Shown one piece after another: positions 17,769 to 26,541 of a stretch of 64,000 nucleotides of DNA. How positions within the stretch are numbered: the first letter of the stretch is position 1; the number at the start of each line of letters is the position of its first letter. Origin of the DNA: Kushneria pakistanensis. GTDB taxonomy: Bacteria > Pseudomonadota > Gammaproteobacteria > Pseudomonadales > Halomonadaceae. Below the pieces are notes generated by a model, which was not told where the DNA came from, made no database searches, and saw only the letters and a program-made list of their open reading frames with translations. The position numbers and the translations under genes were made by a program. The stretch covers positions 932,025-996,024 of the forward strand of contig NZ_BMZM01000002.1 of NCBI RefSeq assembly GCF_014652795.1. Reading direction: 5' to 3'.

Positions 17769-18419
17769 TTACTCTCCGGTCGTGGCCTTTTTTGCGGCCT
17801 TTCTTGCTTCCTGACGGCGCAGCTGTGGTGTGGCGATGCGCAAACGCCAGTGCGCGTCGCGATGCTCGGGCTCGGCGTAGTCGATACCGATGCGCGGCCC
17901 CAGGATAATATCGTCGTCGCTGACCGGCGTGCCCGGCTCGATCCATAGACGCTCGCCGCTGCAGAGATCGAGATGGTTAAAGTCCGCCTTGGTGATCCCC
18001 ATGGCGCGGGTCAGCTTGCCGGGGCCGTTGAGCATGTCGCGGCCACGCCGGCCGTTGCGCCGCGCGACCATGGTCTCTTCACCCTGAACCGGTTCGATGG
18101 CACGGATCAGCACCGCACAGGGATCACCCACGGCTTCGGTCACCAGATTGAGCATGTCGTAGATGCCGTAGATCAGATAGACATAGGCATGACCCGGCGG
18201 GCCGAACATGATCTCGGTACGCGGGGTGCGCCCGTGGGAGGAGTGACAGGCGGTGTCCAGAAAGCCGAGATAGGCTTCTGTCTCGGTAATCCGGCCGATC
18301 AGACGCTCCTCGCCGTCATCGACGACAAGATGACAGCCCAGCAGGTCGCGGGCGACCTCAAGCGTGGGGCGGTCGTAGAAGCTTCTGGGCAGCGGGGCCG
18401 GTGTTGATGCTGCGGGCAT
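17769..18419 (-). CDS. DNA-3-methyladenine glycosylase, AAG/Mpg family
   Basis: A 216-residue base-excision repair enzyme that removes alkylated purines. The family signature is clear: RITETEAYLG with the catalytic glutamate, the DTACHSSHGRTPRTEIMFGPPGHAYVY-type core (about 55-82), the YGIYDMLN segment with the intercalating-tyrosine region, and LNGPGKLTRAMGI. The C-terminal tail is lysine/arginine-rich. GGAGG precedes the ATG. It is divergent from cobG with a 151-base gap. Confidence 0.93.
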   Translation of the reverse strand: MPAASTPAPLPRSFYDRPTLEVARDLLGCHLVVDDGEERLIGRITETEAYLGFLDTACHSSHGRTPRTEIMFGPPGHAYVYLIYGIYDMLNLVTEAVGDPCAVLIRAIEPVQGEETMVARRNGRRGRDMLNGPGKLTRAMGITKADFNHLDLCSGERLWIEPGTPVSDDDIILGPRIGIDYAEPEHRDAHWRLRIATPQLRRQEARKAAKKATTGE

Positions 18420-18570
18420 TGAACCTCCTTGTGGATGATACAGGCGCGGTTGACGTCGTTGTCTCCCGGGTCAAATGATGCGATAGCATGGCCCCAATGA
18501 TGGACGAGCACGGTGCGCTTCGCCGCCCTGCCGGGTCCGATTTTTTCATTTATCTCGTGGTTGAACGCCC

Positions 18571-19965
18571 ATGTTGCCTGAACCGCACGACTTCAATCAG
18601 AGGCGCCTGCCTGCCTGGCAGGGCCCACGAGGCGCCTGTCCGTCGCTGGCTGCGCCCATGGAAACCGGGGATGGCTGGCTGGCGCGTCTGCCGCCGCTGA
18701 TCACTCCCCTTGAGGGTGATGATGTCATCACGCTGTGCGAGGCTGCCGAGCGCTTTGGCAACGGCCTGATCGAGGTGACGCGTCGCGGCAACCTGCAACT
18801 GCGGGGGCTGGCCGAGGGCGCGCACCGGGAACTTGCCGATTATCTGACGCGGCGGCTGTCGCGCCACTGGCTGGAAAGCGGCGTACCGGCCGTGTCGATC
18901 GATCCATTGATGGACGTTGATGAGGCCATCGACGCGCCCACGCGGTTGCTGGCACGTCGGCTTCGCAGCCAGATTTTGACTGGCGCCCCGTCCCGGCTTG
19001 CGCCCAAGTGCGCCGTGGTTATCGATGCCGGGGGCTGGGCGGGACTGGCCGGACTCACCGGTGATATCCACCTACGGCTGGACGGTGATCGCGGCGGCTG
19101 GATCGGCGTGGCCGGCAATCATGGCAGTGCCACCTGGCTGGGCTGGATGGTGGCGTCCAAGCTTTCCAGCGCCGTGCTGGGGCTTTTGAGCGAGATCGAC
19201 ATGCTTGGCCCGAGGGCGCGCGGTCAGCACCTGCTCGCCCATGTGTCGATCTATACGCTCTGCGATGTGCTGGGCTGTCGCCCTGGCGCACCGCCGCCGC
19301 GCAGTGGCCTTTATCGGGGGCCGGACGCTGGCGCCCGGCGCCAGCGTGATGTGCTGGATGTGGTCTGGCCGTTCGGGCAGATGCAGGCGCTGGCGCTTTT
19401 GCGCTTTACGCGTGAGGCACTTCGCTGCGGTGCGCTGGCCTTTGCCGCCGCACCCGGTCGTCACTGGCGGATATTGTGCCGTGAGCATGCCGATATCGAG
19501 GCCATCATTCGGGCCGCGCGCCAGGCCGGCCTGATCGTGGCAGACGATGATGCGCGCCTGGCGATCATGGCCTGCACCGGGGCGCCGGGCTGTGCCAGCG
19601 CCCTCATGGTCACCCACGACACGGCCCGGACGCTGAGCACGGACTGGTCCCGGTGGTTTGATGATTCGGTCCGACTGCACCTTTCCGGCTGTGCCAAGGG
19701 CTGTGCCAGCCTGGATGTCTGCACCTTTACCCTGGTGGGGATGGCCCGCGGCATCGGTCTGGTCTTTCAGGGTAATCCGCGTGGCGTGCCGCGGCTGATT
19801 GCCGATGACACTGCAGCGCTGGGGGCGGCCTTTGAGCACCTGGCACATACGCTTGCCCGGGAAGGTCACGCCCTGCCGCTGGAGGCCGGAATACTTGCCC
19901 GGGTCGGCGAGGAGCGCATCGTGGCGCTGCTGCGTGTCGGCAGCGGACACGGCGCCGGCGGGTAA
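18571..19965 (+). CDS. cobG: precorrin-3B synthase CobG
   Basis: CobG is the oxygen-dependent Fe-S monooxygenase that makes precorrin-3B in the aerobic B12 pathway. At 464 residues it matches the family. It shows RGACPSL...PMETGDG at the start (siroheme/nitrite-reductase half-domain), RRGNLQLRG, and the four-cysteine Fe-S set C-TGAPGC (about 335-340) and SGCAKGC (about 372-378). Its presence means the aerobic, late-cobalt-insertion route is used. It leads a same-strand run cobG-cobH-cobI-cobJ; a hairpin and a TAGAAT box lie in the 79-base gap before cobH, so cobH may also have its own promoter. Confidence 0.93.
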   Translation: MLPEPHDFNQRRLPAWQGPRGACPSLAAPMETGDGWLARLPPLITPLEGDDVITLCEAAERFGNGLIEVTRRGNLQLRGLAEGAHRELADYLTRRLSRHWLESGVPAVSIDPLMDVDEAIDAPTRLLARRLRSQILTGAPSRLAPKCAVVIDAGGWAGLAGLTGDIHLRLDGDRGGWIGVAGNHGSATWLGWMVASKLSSAVLGLLSEIDMLGPRARGQHLLAHVSIYTLCDVLGCRPGAPPPRSGLYRGPDAGARRQRDVLDVVWPFGQMQALALLRFTREALRCGALAFAAAPGRHWRILCREHADIEAIIRAARQAGLIVADDDARLAIMACTGAPGCASALMVTHDTARTLSTDWSRWFDDSVRLHLSGCAKGCASLDVCTFTLVGMARGIGLVFQGNPRGVPRLIADDTAALGAAFEHLAHTLAREGHALPLEAGILARVGEERIVALLRVGSGHGAGG

Positions 19966-19974
19966 GGGCGGACG

Positions 19975-19997
19975 CTGGCGCAGCGCCAGGGTAGAAT
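19975..19997 (+). promoter_or_regulatory. hairpin plus TAGAAT box between cobG and cobH
   Basis: CTGGCGC and GCGCCAG form a 7-bp inverted repeat (19975-19989) and TAGAAT follows at 19992-19997, 48 bases before the cobH ATG. TAGAAT resembles a -10 element; no good -35 is seen. Confidence 0.25.
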
Positions 19998-20044
19998 GGC
20001 GCGCCTGACCGCCCTGATACCCACCCTGAACGATGAGGGAACCA

Positions 20045-20716
20045 ATGACCGATCGCCATGGCACTCATGACGCGCCTGACAAACGTTCCCTGTATGATTA
20101 CGAACATGACGGACAGGCCATCTATCGTCAGTCGTTTGCCATTATCCGTTCAGAGGCCGATCTGGCGCGCTTTTCCCCGCTGGAAGCCGATGTGGCCGTG
20201 CGCATGATTCACGCCTGCGGCGTGGTGGCACTGGCCGAGCAGATTGTCTTTGGCGGTGGCGATATTACCCGGGCGCGCGAGGCGATCCTTCAGGGCGCGC
20301 CGATCCTGTGTGACGCCGGCATGGTTGAGCGTGGCGTGACGCGTGCCCGCCTGCCGGCTCACAACGATGTGATCTGTACCCTGCACGATGCGCGCACGTC
20401 TGAGCTTGCCAAAAAAATCGGCAACACCCGTACGGCGGCGGCCATTGAGCTCTGGGGCGAGCAGCTTGATGGCGGCGTGGTGGTCATCGGTAACGCACCG
20501 ACCGCACTCTTTCATCTGCTGGACCTGCTGCATCAGGGTGCCCCGCGACCGGCCGCCATCATCGGCGTGCCGGTGGGCTTTGTCGGGGCGGTGGAGTCCA
20601 AGCAGGCCCTGATTGATGCCGGGCTCGATATCCCCTTTATTACGGTGCGTGGACGCATGGGCGGCAGCGCCATCGCCTCGGCCACCATCAATGCGCTGGC
20701 AAGCGACCGACTCTGA
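20045..20716 (+). CDS. cobH: precorrin-8X methylmutase CobH
   Basis: CobH moves the C-11 methyl group to C-12, turning precorrin-8X into hydrogenobyrinate. The 223-residue protein has the family core: YEHDGQAIYRQSFAIIR, MIHACG with the catalytic histidine, GAPILCDAGMVERGV, GNAPTALF and GVPVGFVGAVESK. The ATG at 20045 is preceded by GAGGGAA. Its TGA overlaps the next ATG by one base, so cobH-cobI translation is probably coupled. Confidence 0.95.
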   Translation: MTDRHGTHDAPDKRSLYDYEHDGQAIYRQSFAIIRSEADLARFSPLEADVAVRMIHACGVVALAEQIVFGGGDITRAREAILQGAPILCDAGMVERGVTRARLPAHNDVICTLHDARTSELAKKIGNTRTAAAIELWGEQLDGGVVVIGNAPTALFHLLDLLHQGAPRPAAIIGVPVGFVGAVESKQALIDAGLDIPFITVRGRMGGSAIASATINALASDRL

Positions 20717-21525
20717 TGCGATCAACTTCCGAATTCTTCTCGCCCTCTGGTGGGCCGTCGCCTGTCAGCGGGCGTCTTTATGGCGTGGGCACAGGTCCCG
20801 GTGATCCGGAGCTTCTGACCCTCAAGGCCGCGCGGGTGCTGGCGCGGGCCGACGTAGTCGCCTGGTTTGCCAAGGCCGGTAACCAAAGCAATGCCCGGCG
20901 TGTGGTCGCCGAACACCTGCGTCCCGGCCAGCCGGAGCTGGCGCTGTATTATCCGGTCACCACCGAGCTGCATCGCCACTCCGATGGCTATCGCAGTGCC
21001 ATTACCGAATTTTATGAGCAGAGCGCCGAACGACTGGCTGCCGAACTCTCCGCCGGGCGCAGTGTCGCCGTACTGTCGGAAGGTGATCCGCTCTTTTTTG
21101 GCTCCTGGATGCACCTGCACGTGCGCCTTGAACACCGCTTCGATGTCGAGGTCATTCCCGGGGTGACCGGCATGGCCGGTGGCTGGTCAAGCGCCGGCGT
21201 GCCGATCTGTCAGGGCGATGATGTGCTCACCATCCTGCCGGGCACGCTGGATGAGGCAGCACTGGTGGATCGCCTGTCACGCTGTGAGGCGGCCGTGATC
21301 ATGAAGGTGGGTCGCAACCTGCCGCGGATCAAAAGTGCCCTGGCACGTGCGGGACTGCTGGATCGGGCGCTGTATGTCGAGCGCGCGACCATGGCCGGCG
21401 AGCAGATCATGAAACTGAGCGAGCGCGATGATCGCCCGGCGCCCTATTTTTCGATCGTGCTGGTGCCCGGCTGGGCCGAATGTACGCATCCGGCCGGTGC
21501 GGATGCACAGGCGGTGCGCTCATGA
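20716..21525 (+). CDS. cobI: precorrin-2 C20-methyltransferase CobI
   Basis: A 269-residue SAM-dependent tetrapyrrole methylase that methylates C-20 of precorrin-2. It shows LYGVGTGPGDPELLTLKA near the start, SEGDPLFFGSW, and VIPGVTGMAG, all diagnostic for CobI/CbiL. The first 18 residues are extra. The ATG overlaps the cobH stop and the TGA overlaps the cobJ ATG (ATGA), making a tight operon. Confidence 0.94.
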   Translation: MRSTSEFFSPSGGPSPVSGRLYGVGTGPGDPELLTLKAARVLARADVVAWFAKAGNQSNARRVVAEHLRPGQPELALYYPVTTELHRHSDGYRSAITEFYEQSAERLAAELSAGRSVAVLSEGDPLFFGSWMHLHVRLEHRFDVEVIPGVTGMAGGWSSAGVPICQGDDVLTILPGTLDEAALVDRLSRCEAAVIMKVGRNLPRIKSALARAGLLDRALYVERATMAGEQIMKLSERDDRPAPYFSIVLVPGWAECTHPAGADAQAVRS

Positions 21526-22307
21526 GCGGCCGACTGATCGTGATCGGACTTGGCCCGGGCGAGGTGCCCTACATGACCGCGCAGGCGGTCGATGCGCTGG
21601 CCTGCGCCGACTGGTTCTACGGCTACGGCCCCTATGTGGATCGGGTAGTGGACATCAACGACCCGCGCCGGGTGGTGTCGGACAACCGCGAGGAGGGCGC
21701 GCGCGCCCGTGAGGCGCTGGCCCTGGCGGCGCGTGGCGAATGCGTGGCGATGCTCTCCGGCGGTGATCCGGGCGTCTTTGCGATGGCCTCTGCCGTGTGT
21801 GAACAGATCGAGCGTGGCCCGCAGGCATGGCGTGAACTGAGCCTTGAAGTCGTGCCCGGCGTGAGCGCCATGCTGGCGGCCGCGGCCGCCTGTGGCGCCC
21901 CGCTGGGGCATGATTTTGCCGCGATATCGCTGTCCGACAATCTAAAGCCCTGGGCGCTGATCGAGCGCCGGCTGCTGGTCTGTGCCGGTGCCGGTCTGGT
22001 CATGGCGCTGTATAACCCGATCTCGAAGGCGCGCCCCTGGCAGCTTGGCGTGGCGCTCGAGCGTCTGCGCGAGGTGCTCTCGCCCGGGACACTGGTGATT
22101 TTCGCCCGCGCCGCCGGTCGCCCGGATGAGCGGATCACGCTTTCCACCCTGGAAGAGGCGCGCGCCGAGCAGGCTGACATGGCAACGCTGGTGATTATCG
22201 GCAGCGAGGAAACCCGTCGGGTCGAGCGACCCGGCCAGGCGCCGCTGATCTACACGCCGCGCTTTGCGCCCGGACACGATCCCGAGGCGACAGGTTCACA
22301 GGGCTGA
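21522..22307 (+). CDS. cobJ: precorrin-3B C17-methyltransferase CobJ
   Basis: A 261-residue tetrapyrrole methylase responsible for ring contraction and C-17 methylation. It has LIVIGLGPGEVPYMTAQA, YGYGPYVDRV, SGGDPGVFAMA, and VVPGVSAMLAAAAACGAPLGHDF, typical of CobJ/CbiH. The ATG at 21522 overlaps the cobI stop. Its last 12 bases overlap the end of cobK on the opposite strand. Confidence 0.94.
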   Translation: MSGRLIVIGLGPGEVPYMTAQAVDALACADWFYGYGPYVDRVVDINDPRRVVSDNREEGARAREALALAARGECVAMLSGGDPGVFAMASAVCEQIERGPQAWRELSLEVVPGVSAMLAAAAACGAPLGHDFAAISLSDNLKPWALIERRLLVCAGAGLVMALYNPISKARPWQLGVALERLREVLSPGTLVIFARAAGRPDERITLSTLEEARAEQADMATLVIIGSEETRRVERPGQAPLIYTPRFAPGHDPEATGSQG

Positions 22308-23072
22308 CACCCACGCGACCAGGCGTGTCATGCCCGTTTCATCAAGGCTGTCCACAACCGGTATATCGGGCATGGCCGGCCGACGGATCATGATGACGTC
22401 AATGCCCTGTTCCCGAGCGGCCACCAGCTTGGGCCAGGTTGCTGCGCCGCCGCTGTGCTTGGTGATGAGCACATCAATAGCGTGTTCGCGCAGCAGGCGG
22501 CGTTCCTCCTCCAGTGAAAAGGGACCTCGCGCGATCAGGTTATCCACATGAGGAAGGGCCAGCGGCGGGTCGATGGGGTCGATACTGCGAACGACGTAGT
22601 GATGCCAGGGGGCGGCTTCAAAATGCGCGGCCTGCTGGCGCCCGAAGGTGAGCAGCACCCGGCGCGGCGTTTTGCCCAGCAGGGTGACGGCCTGCTCGGT
22701 ACTGTCGCACTCAAGCCAGCGATCGTCGGGCGAGCGCTGCCAGCCGGGACGATTGATGCGCATGATGGGCAGGCCGGTCCGGCGGGCTGCCTCGCAGGCG
22801 TTGTGCGCCATCTGGGCGGCAAAGGGGTGAGTGGCCACGATGATCGCATCAATGTGATGATCCTTGAGCCAGTGCACCAGTCCGTCAACGCCGCCAAAGC
22901 CGCCACTGCGCGTAGTCACGCCGTTGTCGATGGGCGCGCGCGTGCGCCCGGCCAGCGACAGGGTAAGCGTGATCATGGGCAGGGTCGCCAGCTGCGCCGC
23001 AATCCGGCGGGCCTCAAGCGTACCGCCCAGCAGCAGCAGGCGTTTATGATGAGAAGAGGTCTGTAGACACAT
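22296..23072 (-). CDS. cobK: precorrin-6A reductase CobK
   Basis: CobK reduces precorrin-6A to 6B with NADPH. The 258-residue protein has the N-terminal LLLLGGTLEARRIA motif, ATHPFAAQMAHNACEAA, RINRPGW, and ITKHSGGAATWPKLVAAREQGI, as in CobK/CbiJ. It is the only cob gene of the cluster on the minus strand, between cobJ (tail-to-tail, 12-base overlap) and cobL (head-to-head, 112-base gap). Confidence 0.93.
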   Translation of the reverse strand: MCLQTSSHHKRLLLLGGTLEARRIAAQLATLPMITLTLSLAGRTRAPIDNGVTTRSGGFGGVDGLVHWLKDHHIDAIIVATHPFAAQMAHNACEAARRTGLPIMRINRPGWQRSPDDRWLECDSTEQAVTLLGKTPRRVLLTFGRQQAAHFEAAPWHHYVVRSIDPIDPPLALPHVDNLIARGPFSLEEERRLLREHAIDVLITKHSGGAATWPKLVAAREQGIDVIMIRRPAMPDIPVVDSLDETGMTRLVAWVSAL

Positions 23073-23184
23073 GGCCTGTCAGCGCCGTAATCGATTCCGT
23101 TGTGATGGAAATGCCAAAAGCCCCGGCCACTGTACACCCGATGGGGGTGTCGGCGGGTGGCGCAATATAACAGGAGAGTGAAGC

Positions 23185-24474
23185 ATGAGCCCCAGTGACG
23201 CCCCCTCTGACGCGCCGATGGCAGGCGATGGTCAGCGCCATGACACCTGGCTTTCCATTGTGGGCATTCAGGAATCCGGCGCCGAGGAGCTGTGTGAAAA
23301 GGCGCGTCAGGCGGTTACCCAGGCCGAGGTGGTCTTTGGTGGCTCGCGGCATCTGGCGCTGACCGCCACGCTGATTCGGGGGACGCCGATTGCCTGGCCC
23401 TCGCCGCTGAGCGAGGGCATCAATCAGCTGCTGGCGCTGCGCGGGCGTCGCGTGTGCGTGCTGGCCTCGGGCGATCCCTTCCACTATGGCATCGGCTCGA
23501 CCCTCTCGGAATACATACCCGCCAGCGAGATGGAAGTATTTCCGGCGCCGTCGGCCTTTTCGCTGGCCTGCGCCCGTCTTGGCTGGCCATTACAGAGAAG
23601 CCGTCTGCTGTCGCTGCACGGGCGTGCCATGAGCCGCCTGAACGGCCACCTGTATCAGGGGGTGCGTATTGTGGCACTCACCAGCGATGGTGCCGCACCG
23701 GCGCAGATCGCCGACATGCTCACCGAGCGCAATATGGGCGAGAGCCGCATGACCGTGCTGGAGGCGCTGGATGGGCCACACGAGCACATCGTGAGTTTTA
23801 CGGCGAAGGCACTGGCACGTGAGCCGCGTGAATTCGACGCCCTGAACGTGGTGGCACTCGAGATCATGCAGCAGGGCGAAGGGGCCGTTGGCGGACTGGC
23901 GCCCGGGCGCTCGGACAGCCTCTTTGAGCATGACGGGCAGATCACCCGACGTGACGTTCGCGCCATGACGCTGGGACGGCTGTCGCCGCGCCCGGGCGAG
24001 CGGCTGTGGGATATCGGCGCCGGCGCCGGCTCCATTGCCATCGAATGGCTGTTGACGGACGAATCGCTGGAGGCGGTGGCCATCGAACGTGATGACGCCC
24101 GCTGTCAGCGCATTCGTCGCAACGCCGACACGTTCGGGGTGCCACGTCTTGAGATTGCCCAGGGCGAGGCACCCGGGGTGCTTGAGAGACTGGCCACGCC
24201 ACAGGCCATCTTTGTGGGCGGCGGCGTGAGCAATATGGCACTAATGGCCCGCTGCTTCGATGTCCTGGCGCCCGGCGGGCGGCTGGTGGCCAACGCCGTA
24301 ACGCTTGAAAGCGAGCTGGCACTCGGCGAATGCCATCGCCTGCTGGGCGGTGAGCTGATGCGCCTGAGCCTTGAGCAGACCGCACCGCTGGGCAGCATGA
24401 TCGGCTGGACGCCGGCGCGTACCATTACCCAGTGGGTCTGGACCAAGCCGATGGATTTTCAGGGGCTCTCATGA
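23185..24474 (+). CDS. cobL: precorrin-6Y C5,15-methyltransferase (decarboxylating) CobL
   Basis: A 429-residue fusion of two methyltransferases. Residues about 15-215 form the CbiE-type tetrapyrrole methylase ([32 protein letters not shown]). Residues about 240-420 form the CbiT-type domain with a Rossmann SAM motif ([16 protein letters not shown]) and IFVGGGVSN. It methylates C-5 and C-15 and removes the acetate side-chain carboxyl. AGGAGAG precedes the ATG. An ACACCC/GGGTGT hairpin lies about 40 bases upstream. The stop overlaps the cobM ATG. Confidence 0.94.
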   Translation: MSPSDAPSDAPMAGDGQRHDTWLSIVGIQESGAEELCEKARQAVTQAEVVFGGSRHLALTATLIRGTPIAWPSPLSEGINQLLALRGRRVCVLASGDPFHYGIGSTLSEYIPASEMEVFPAPSAFSLACARLGWPLQRSRLLSLHGRAMSRLNGHLYQGVRIVALTSDGAAPAQIADMLTERNMGESRMTVLEALDGPHEHIVSFTAKALAREPREFDALNVVALEIMQQGEGAVGGLAPGRSDSLFEHDGQITRRDVRAMTLGRLSPRPGERLWDIGAGAGSIAIEWLLTDESLEAVAIERDDARCQRIRRNADTFGVPRLEIAQGEAPGVLERLATPQAIFVGGGVSNMALMARCFDVLAPGGRLVANAVTLESELALGECHRLLGGELMRLSLEQTAPLGSMIGWTPARTITQWVWTKPMDFQGLS

Positions 24475-25256
24475 CGGTTCATTTCATCGGTGCCGGCCCC
24501 GGGGCGGCCGACCTGATTACCGTGCGCGGTCAGCGTCTGCTCGCGCAATGCCCGGTATGCCTTTATGCCGGCTCCACGGTGGCCACCGAGCTGCTGGATT
24601 ACTGCCCACCGGGTGCGCGGCTGATCAACACGGCCGCACTGGATCTCGAGGCGATCGAGCAGGAATACCTGCGTGCCCATCAACACGGTGAAGCGGTGGC
24701 TCGGCTGCATTCGGGTGATCTTTCCGTCTACAGTGCGCTGGCCGAGCAGCTCAGGCGCCTGCGAAAACACGGCATCGACTACACCCTGACACCCGGCGTA
24801 CCGGCCTTTGCCGCCGCTGCAGCCTTGCTGGAAAGAGAGCTGACGGTGCCGGAAGTGGCGCAAAGTGTGGTGCTGACCCGACTTTCCGGGCGCGCGTCAA
24901 AAATGCCCGAGCGCGAGCGGCTGGAAACCTTCGCCGAGACCGGGGCGACGCTGGCCATTCACCTGGCGATTCACCGGTTGGAGGAGATCACCGCGCGTCT
25001 GATGCCCTTTTACGGGGCGGAGTGTCCGGTCGCGGTGGTCTATCGCGCCAGCTGGCCGGAGGAGCGAATGATTCAGGGCACGCTGGGCGATATCGTGACG
25101 CGCCTGGCGTTGGCGCCTATCGAGCGTAGCGCGCTGATTCTGGTCGGACCGGCGCTCTCCAACAGTGGCTTTCGTGACAGCGCGCTGTATGAGACAGGCT
25201 ATTGTCGGCGCTTTCGCCACGAAGACAGGGCCGGCGGGCCTGATACTGTTGCATGA
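24471..25256 (+). CDS. cobM: precorrin-4 C11-methyltransferase CobM
   Basis: A 261-residue tetrapyrrole methylase that methylates C-11 of precorrin-4. It shows [37 protein letters not shown] and [13 protein letters not shown]. The ATG overlaps the cobL stop through ATGA. It ends 15 bases before the next plus-strand gene, so that gene may be part of the same transcript. Confidence 0.94.
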   Translation: MTVHFIGAGPGAADLITVRGQRLLAQCPVCLYAGSTVATELLDYCPPGARLINTAALDLEAIEQEYLRAHQHGEAVARLHSGDLSVYSALAEQLRRLRKHGIDYTLTPGVPAFAAAAALLERELTVPEVAQSVVLTRLSGRASKMPERERLETFAETGATLAIHLAIHRLEEITARLMPFYGAECPVAVVYRASWPEERMIQGTLGDIVTRLALAPIERSALILVGPALSNSGFRDSALYETGYCRRFRHEDRAGGPDTVA

Positions 25257-25271
25257 GAATGAGGAGACAGC

Positions 25272-25811
25272 ATGCAAAATGATCTGCCCGACAAGGGCGC
25301 CGAGAGTGACGCGTCATATGCGTTTCGTGAGCACCGGCTGTCGTGGGTGGCCTATGTGGATGCCGTTCTCAAGGGGGCGGTGGCGATCGCCATTGCCGTC
25401 GCGCTGATGCTTGCCCCGCGCTGGATCATGATGACCCCGATCACGGCGCAGATGCTGTTCTATGCCGGCATCGCCTTTGTAGTCTGTGCGCTGGGGCTTC
25501 TGGTCTATCGGCTTTTTTATATTCGCCGCGTACGCCTTTATACCGATCAGGACGGGGTGTGGTGCTATCGCGGCATTTTGCCGTGGCAGCGCGGCATCGT
25601 GGGCACCAACTGGCGCGATGTACGTCAGGCCAGCTATGGCACGGGGTTTTTGCGCTGGGCCACGAAGGCCTATCCGATCAACGTGGATAATCGCTTTACC
25701 GACACTGATCCCATTCGACTCGCCCACGTGCACCGTGGTCATGAGTTCGTGGGTCACGTGAACGCCTGGCGCAACCGGATGCTGCGCCAGGACGGGGAAA
25801 CGCTGCGTTAG
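25272..25811 (+). CDS. small membrane protein with a PH-like tail, unknown function
   Basis: A 179-residue protein with two membrane segments (about 35-55 and 60-82) and a soluble C-terminal half of beta-strand character (VRLYTDQDGVWCYRGILPWQRG). The layout resembles bacterial PH-domain (YdbS-like) proteins, but the match is weak. GAGGAGA precedes the ATG. It follows cobM by 15 bases, which may be read-through rather than shared function. It ends 12 bases before the convergent GST gene. Confidence 0.7.
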   Translation: MQNDLPDKGAESDASYAFREHRLSWVAYVDAVLKGAVAIAIAVALMLAPRWIMMTPITAQMLFYAGIAFVVCALGLLVYRLFYIRRVRLYTDQDGVWCYRGILPWQRGIVGTNWRDVRQASYGTGFLRWATKAYPINVDNRFTDTDPIRLAHVHRGHEFVGHVNAWRNRMLRQDGETLR

Positions 25812-25823
25812 CCTTTATCAGGC

Positions 25824-26519
25824 TCAGGCCTCGACCGGCGGGCGACGGTCCTCGATGACGCGCCGCCCGCGGATGCAGTCTTCTTCGTGGAAGGCCTCCC
25901 GCCAGGGCTCGTTGGTACCGGCCTCGACCCATTCAGCCACTGCTGGATACGTGAGCATCCGCTCGACGTAGGCCATGGCGCGTTCTCCCAGGGGAAGCTG
26001 ATAGCCGCAGATACGCACGGCGACCGGGGCAAAGAAGGCATCCACTGCCGTGAAGGCATCACCGGCCAGCCACGGTCCGCCAAAGCGCTCAAGCCCTGCC
26101 TCCCAGAGCGCTTCCAGACGCGCCAGATCCCGCTTGAGCGCCTCGCTCGGCGTGCCGGTCTCGATGGTAAGACCACAGTTCATCGAGCACTCATCGCGCA
26201 GGGCGCCAAAGCCCGAGTGCATTTCAGTGGCTGCACAGCGGGCAAAGGCGCGAGCGGCCGGATCCTGCGGCCACACGGCCGGGGTGGCTTCGGCCAGATA
26301 CTCACAGATTGCCAGCGAATCCCATACCGTCAATGACCCATCCACCAGGCAGGGCACCTTGCCAGTCGGCGAGAAGGCATCGAACGAGGGCTGGCGCGAC
26401 CCGTATTCAAACGGCGTCAGCACCTCCTCAAAGTGGATACCCAGTGCGCGCATCAACACCCACGGGCGCATTGACCATGACGAGTAGTTCTTGTTGGCGA
26501 TATGAAGACGGTAGCGCAT
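25824..26519 (-). CDS. glutathione S-transferase family protein
   Basis: A 231-residue cytosolic GST. The thioredoxin-like N-domain has the glutathione-activating serine context NYSSWSMRPWVLMRAL, the cis-proline motif GKVPCLV, and DSLAICEYLAE; the helical C-domain starts near residue 90. The substrate is unknown. GGAAGGGA precedes the ATG. It lies 22 bases after the NRAMP-like gene on the same strand and is probably co-transcribed with it. Confidence 0.9.
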   Translation of the reverse strand: MRYRLHIANKNYSSWSMRPWVLMRALGIHFEEVLTPFEYGSRQPSFDAFSPTGKVPCLVDGSLTVWDSLAICEYLAEATPAVWPQDPAARAFARCAATEMHSGFGALRDECSMNCGLTIETGTPSEALKRDLARLEALWEAGLERFGGPWLAGDAFTAVDAFFAPVAVRICGYQLPLGERAMAYVERMLTYPAVAEWVEAGTNEPWREAFHEEDCIRGRRVIEDRRPPVEA

Positions 26520-26541
26520 GACATCCCTTCCTGGCGGGTGA

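Noticed and set aside
23125-23184. GCCACTG upstream of cobL as part of a cobalamin riboswitch
   Set aside because: No B12 box or the other conserved aptamer blocks are present, and the gap of 112 bases is too short for the element.
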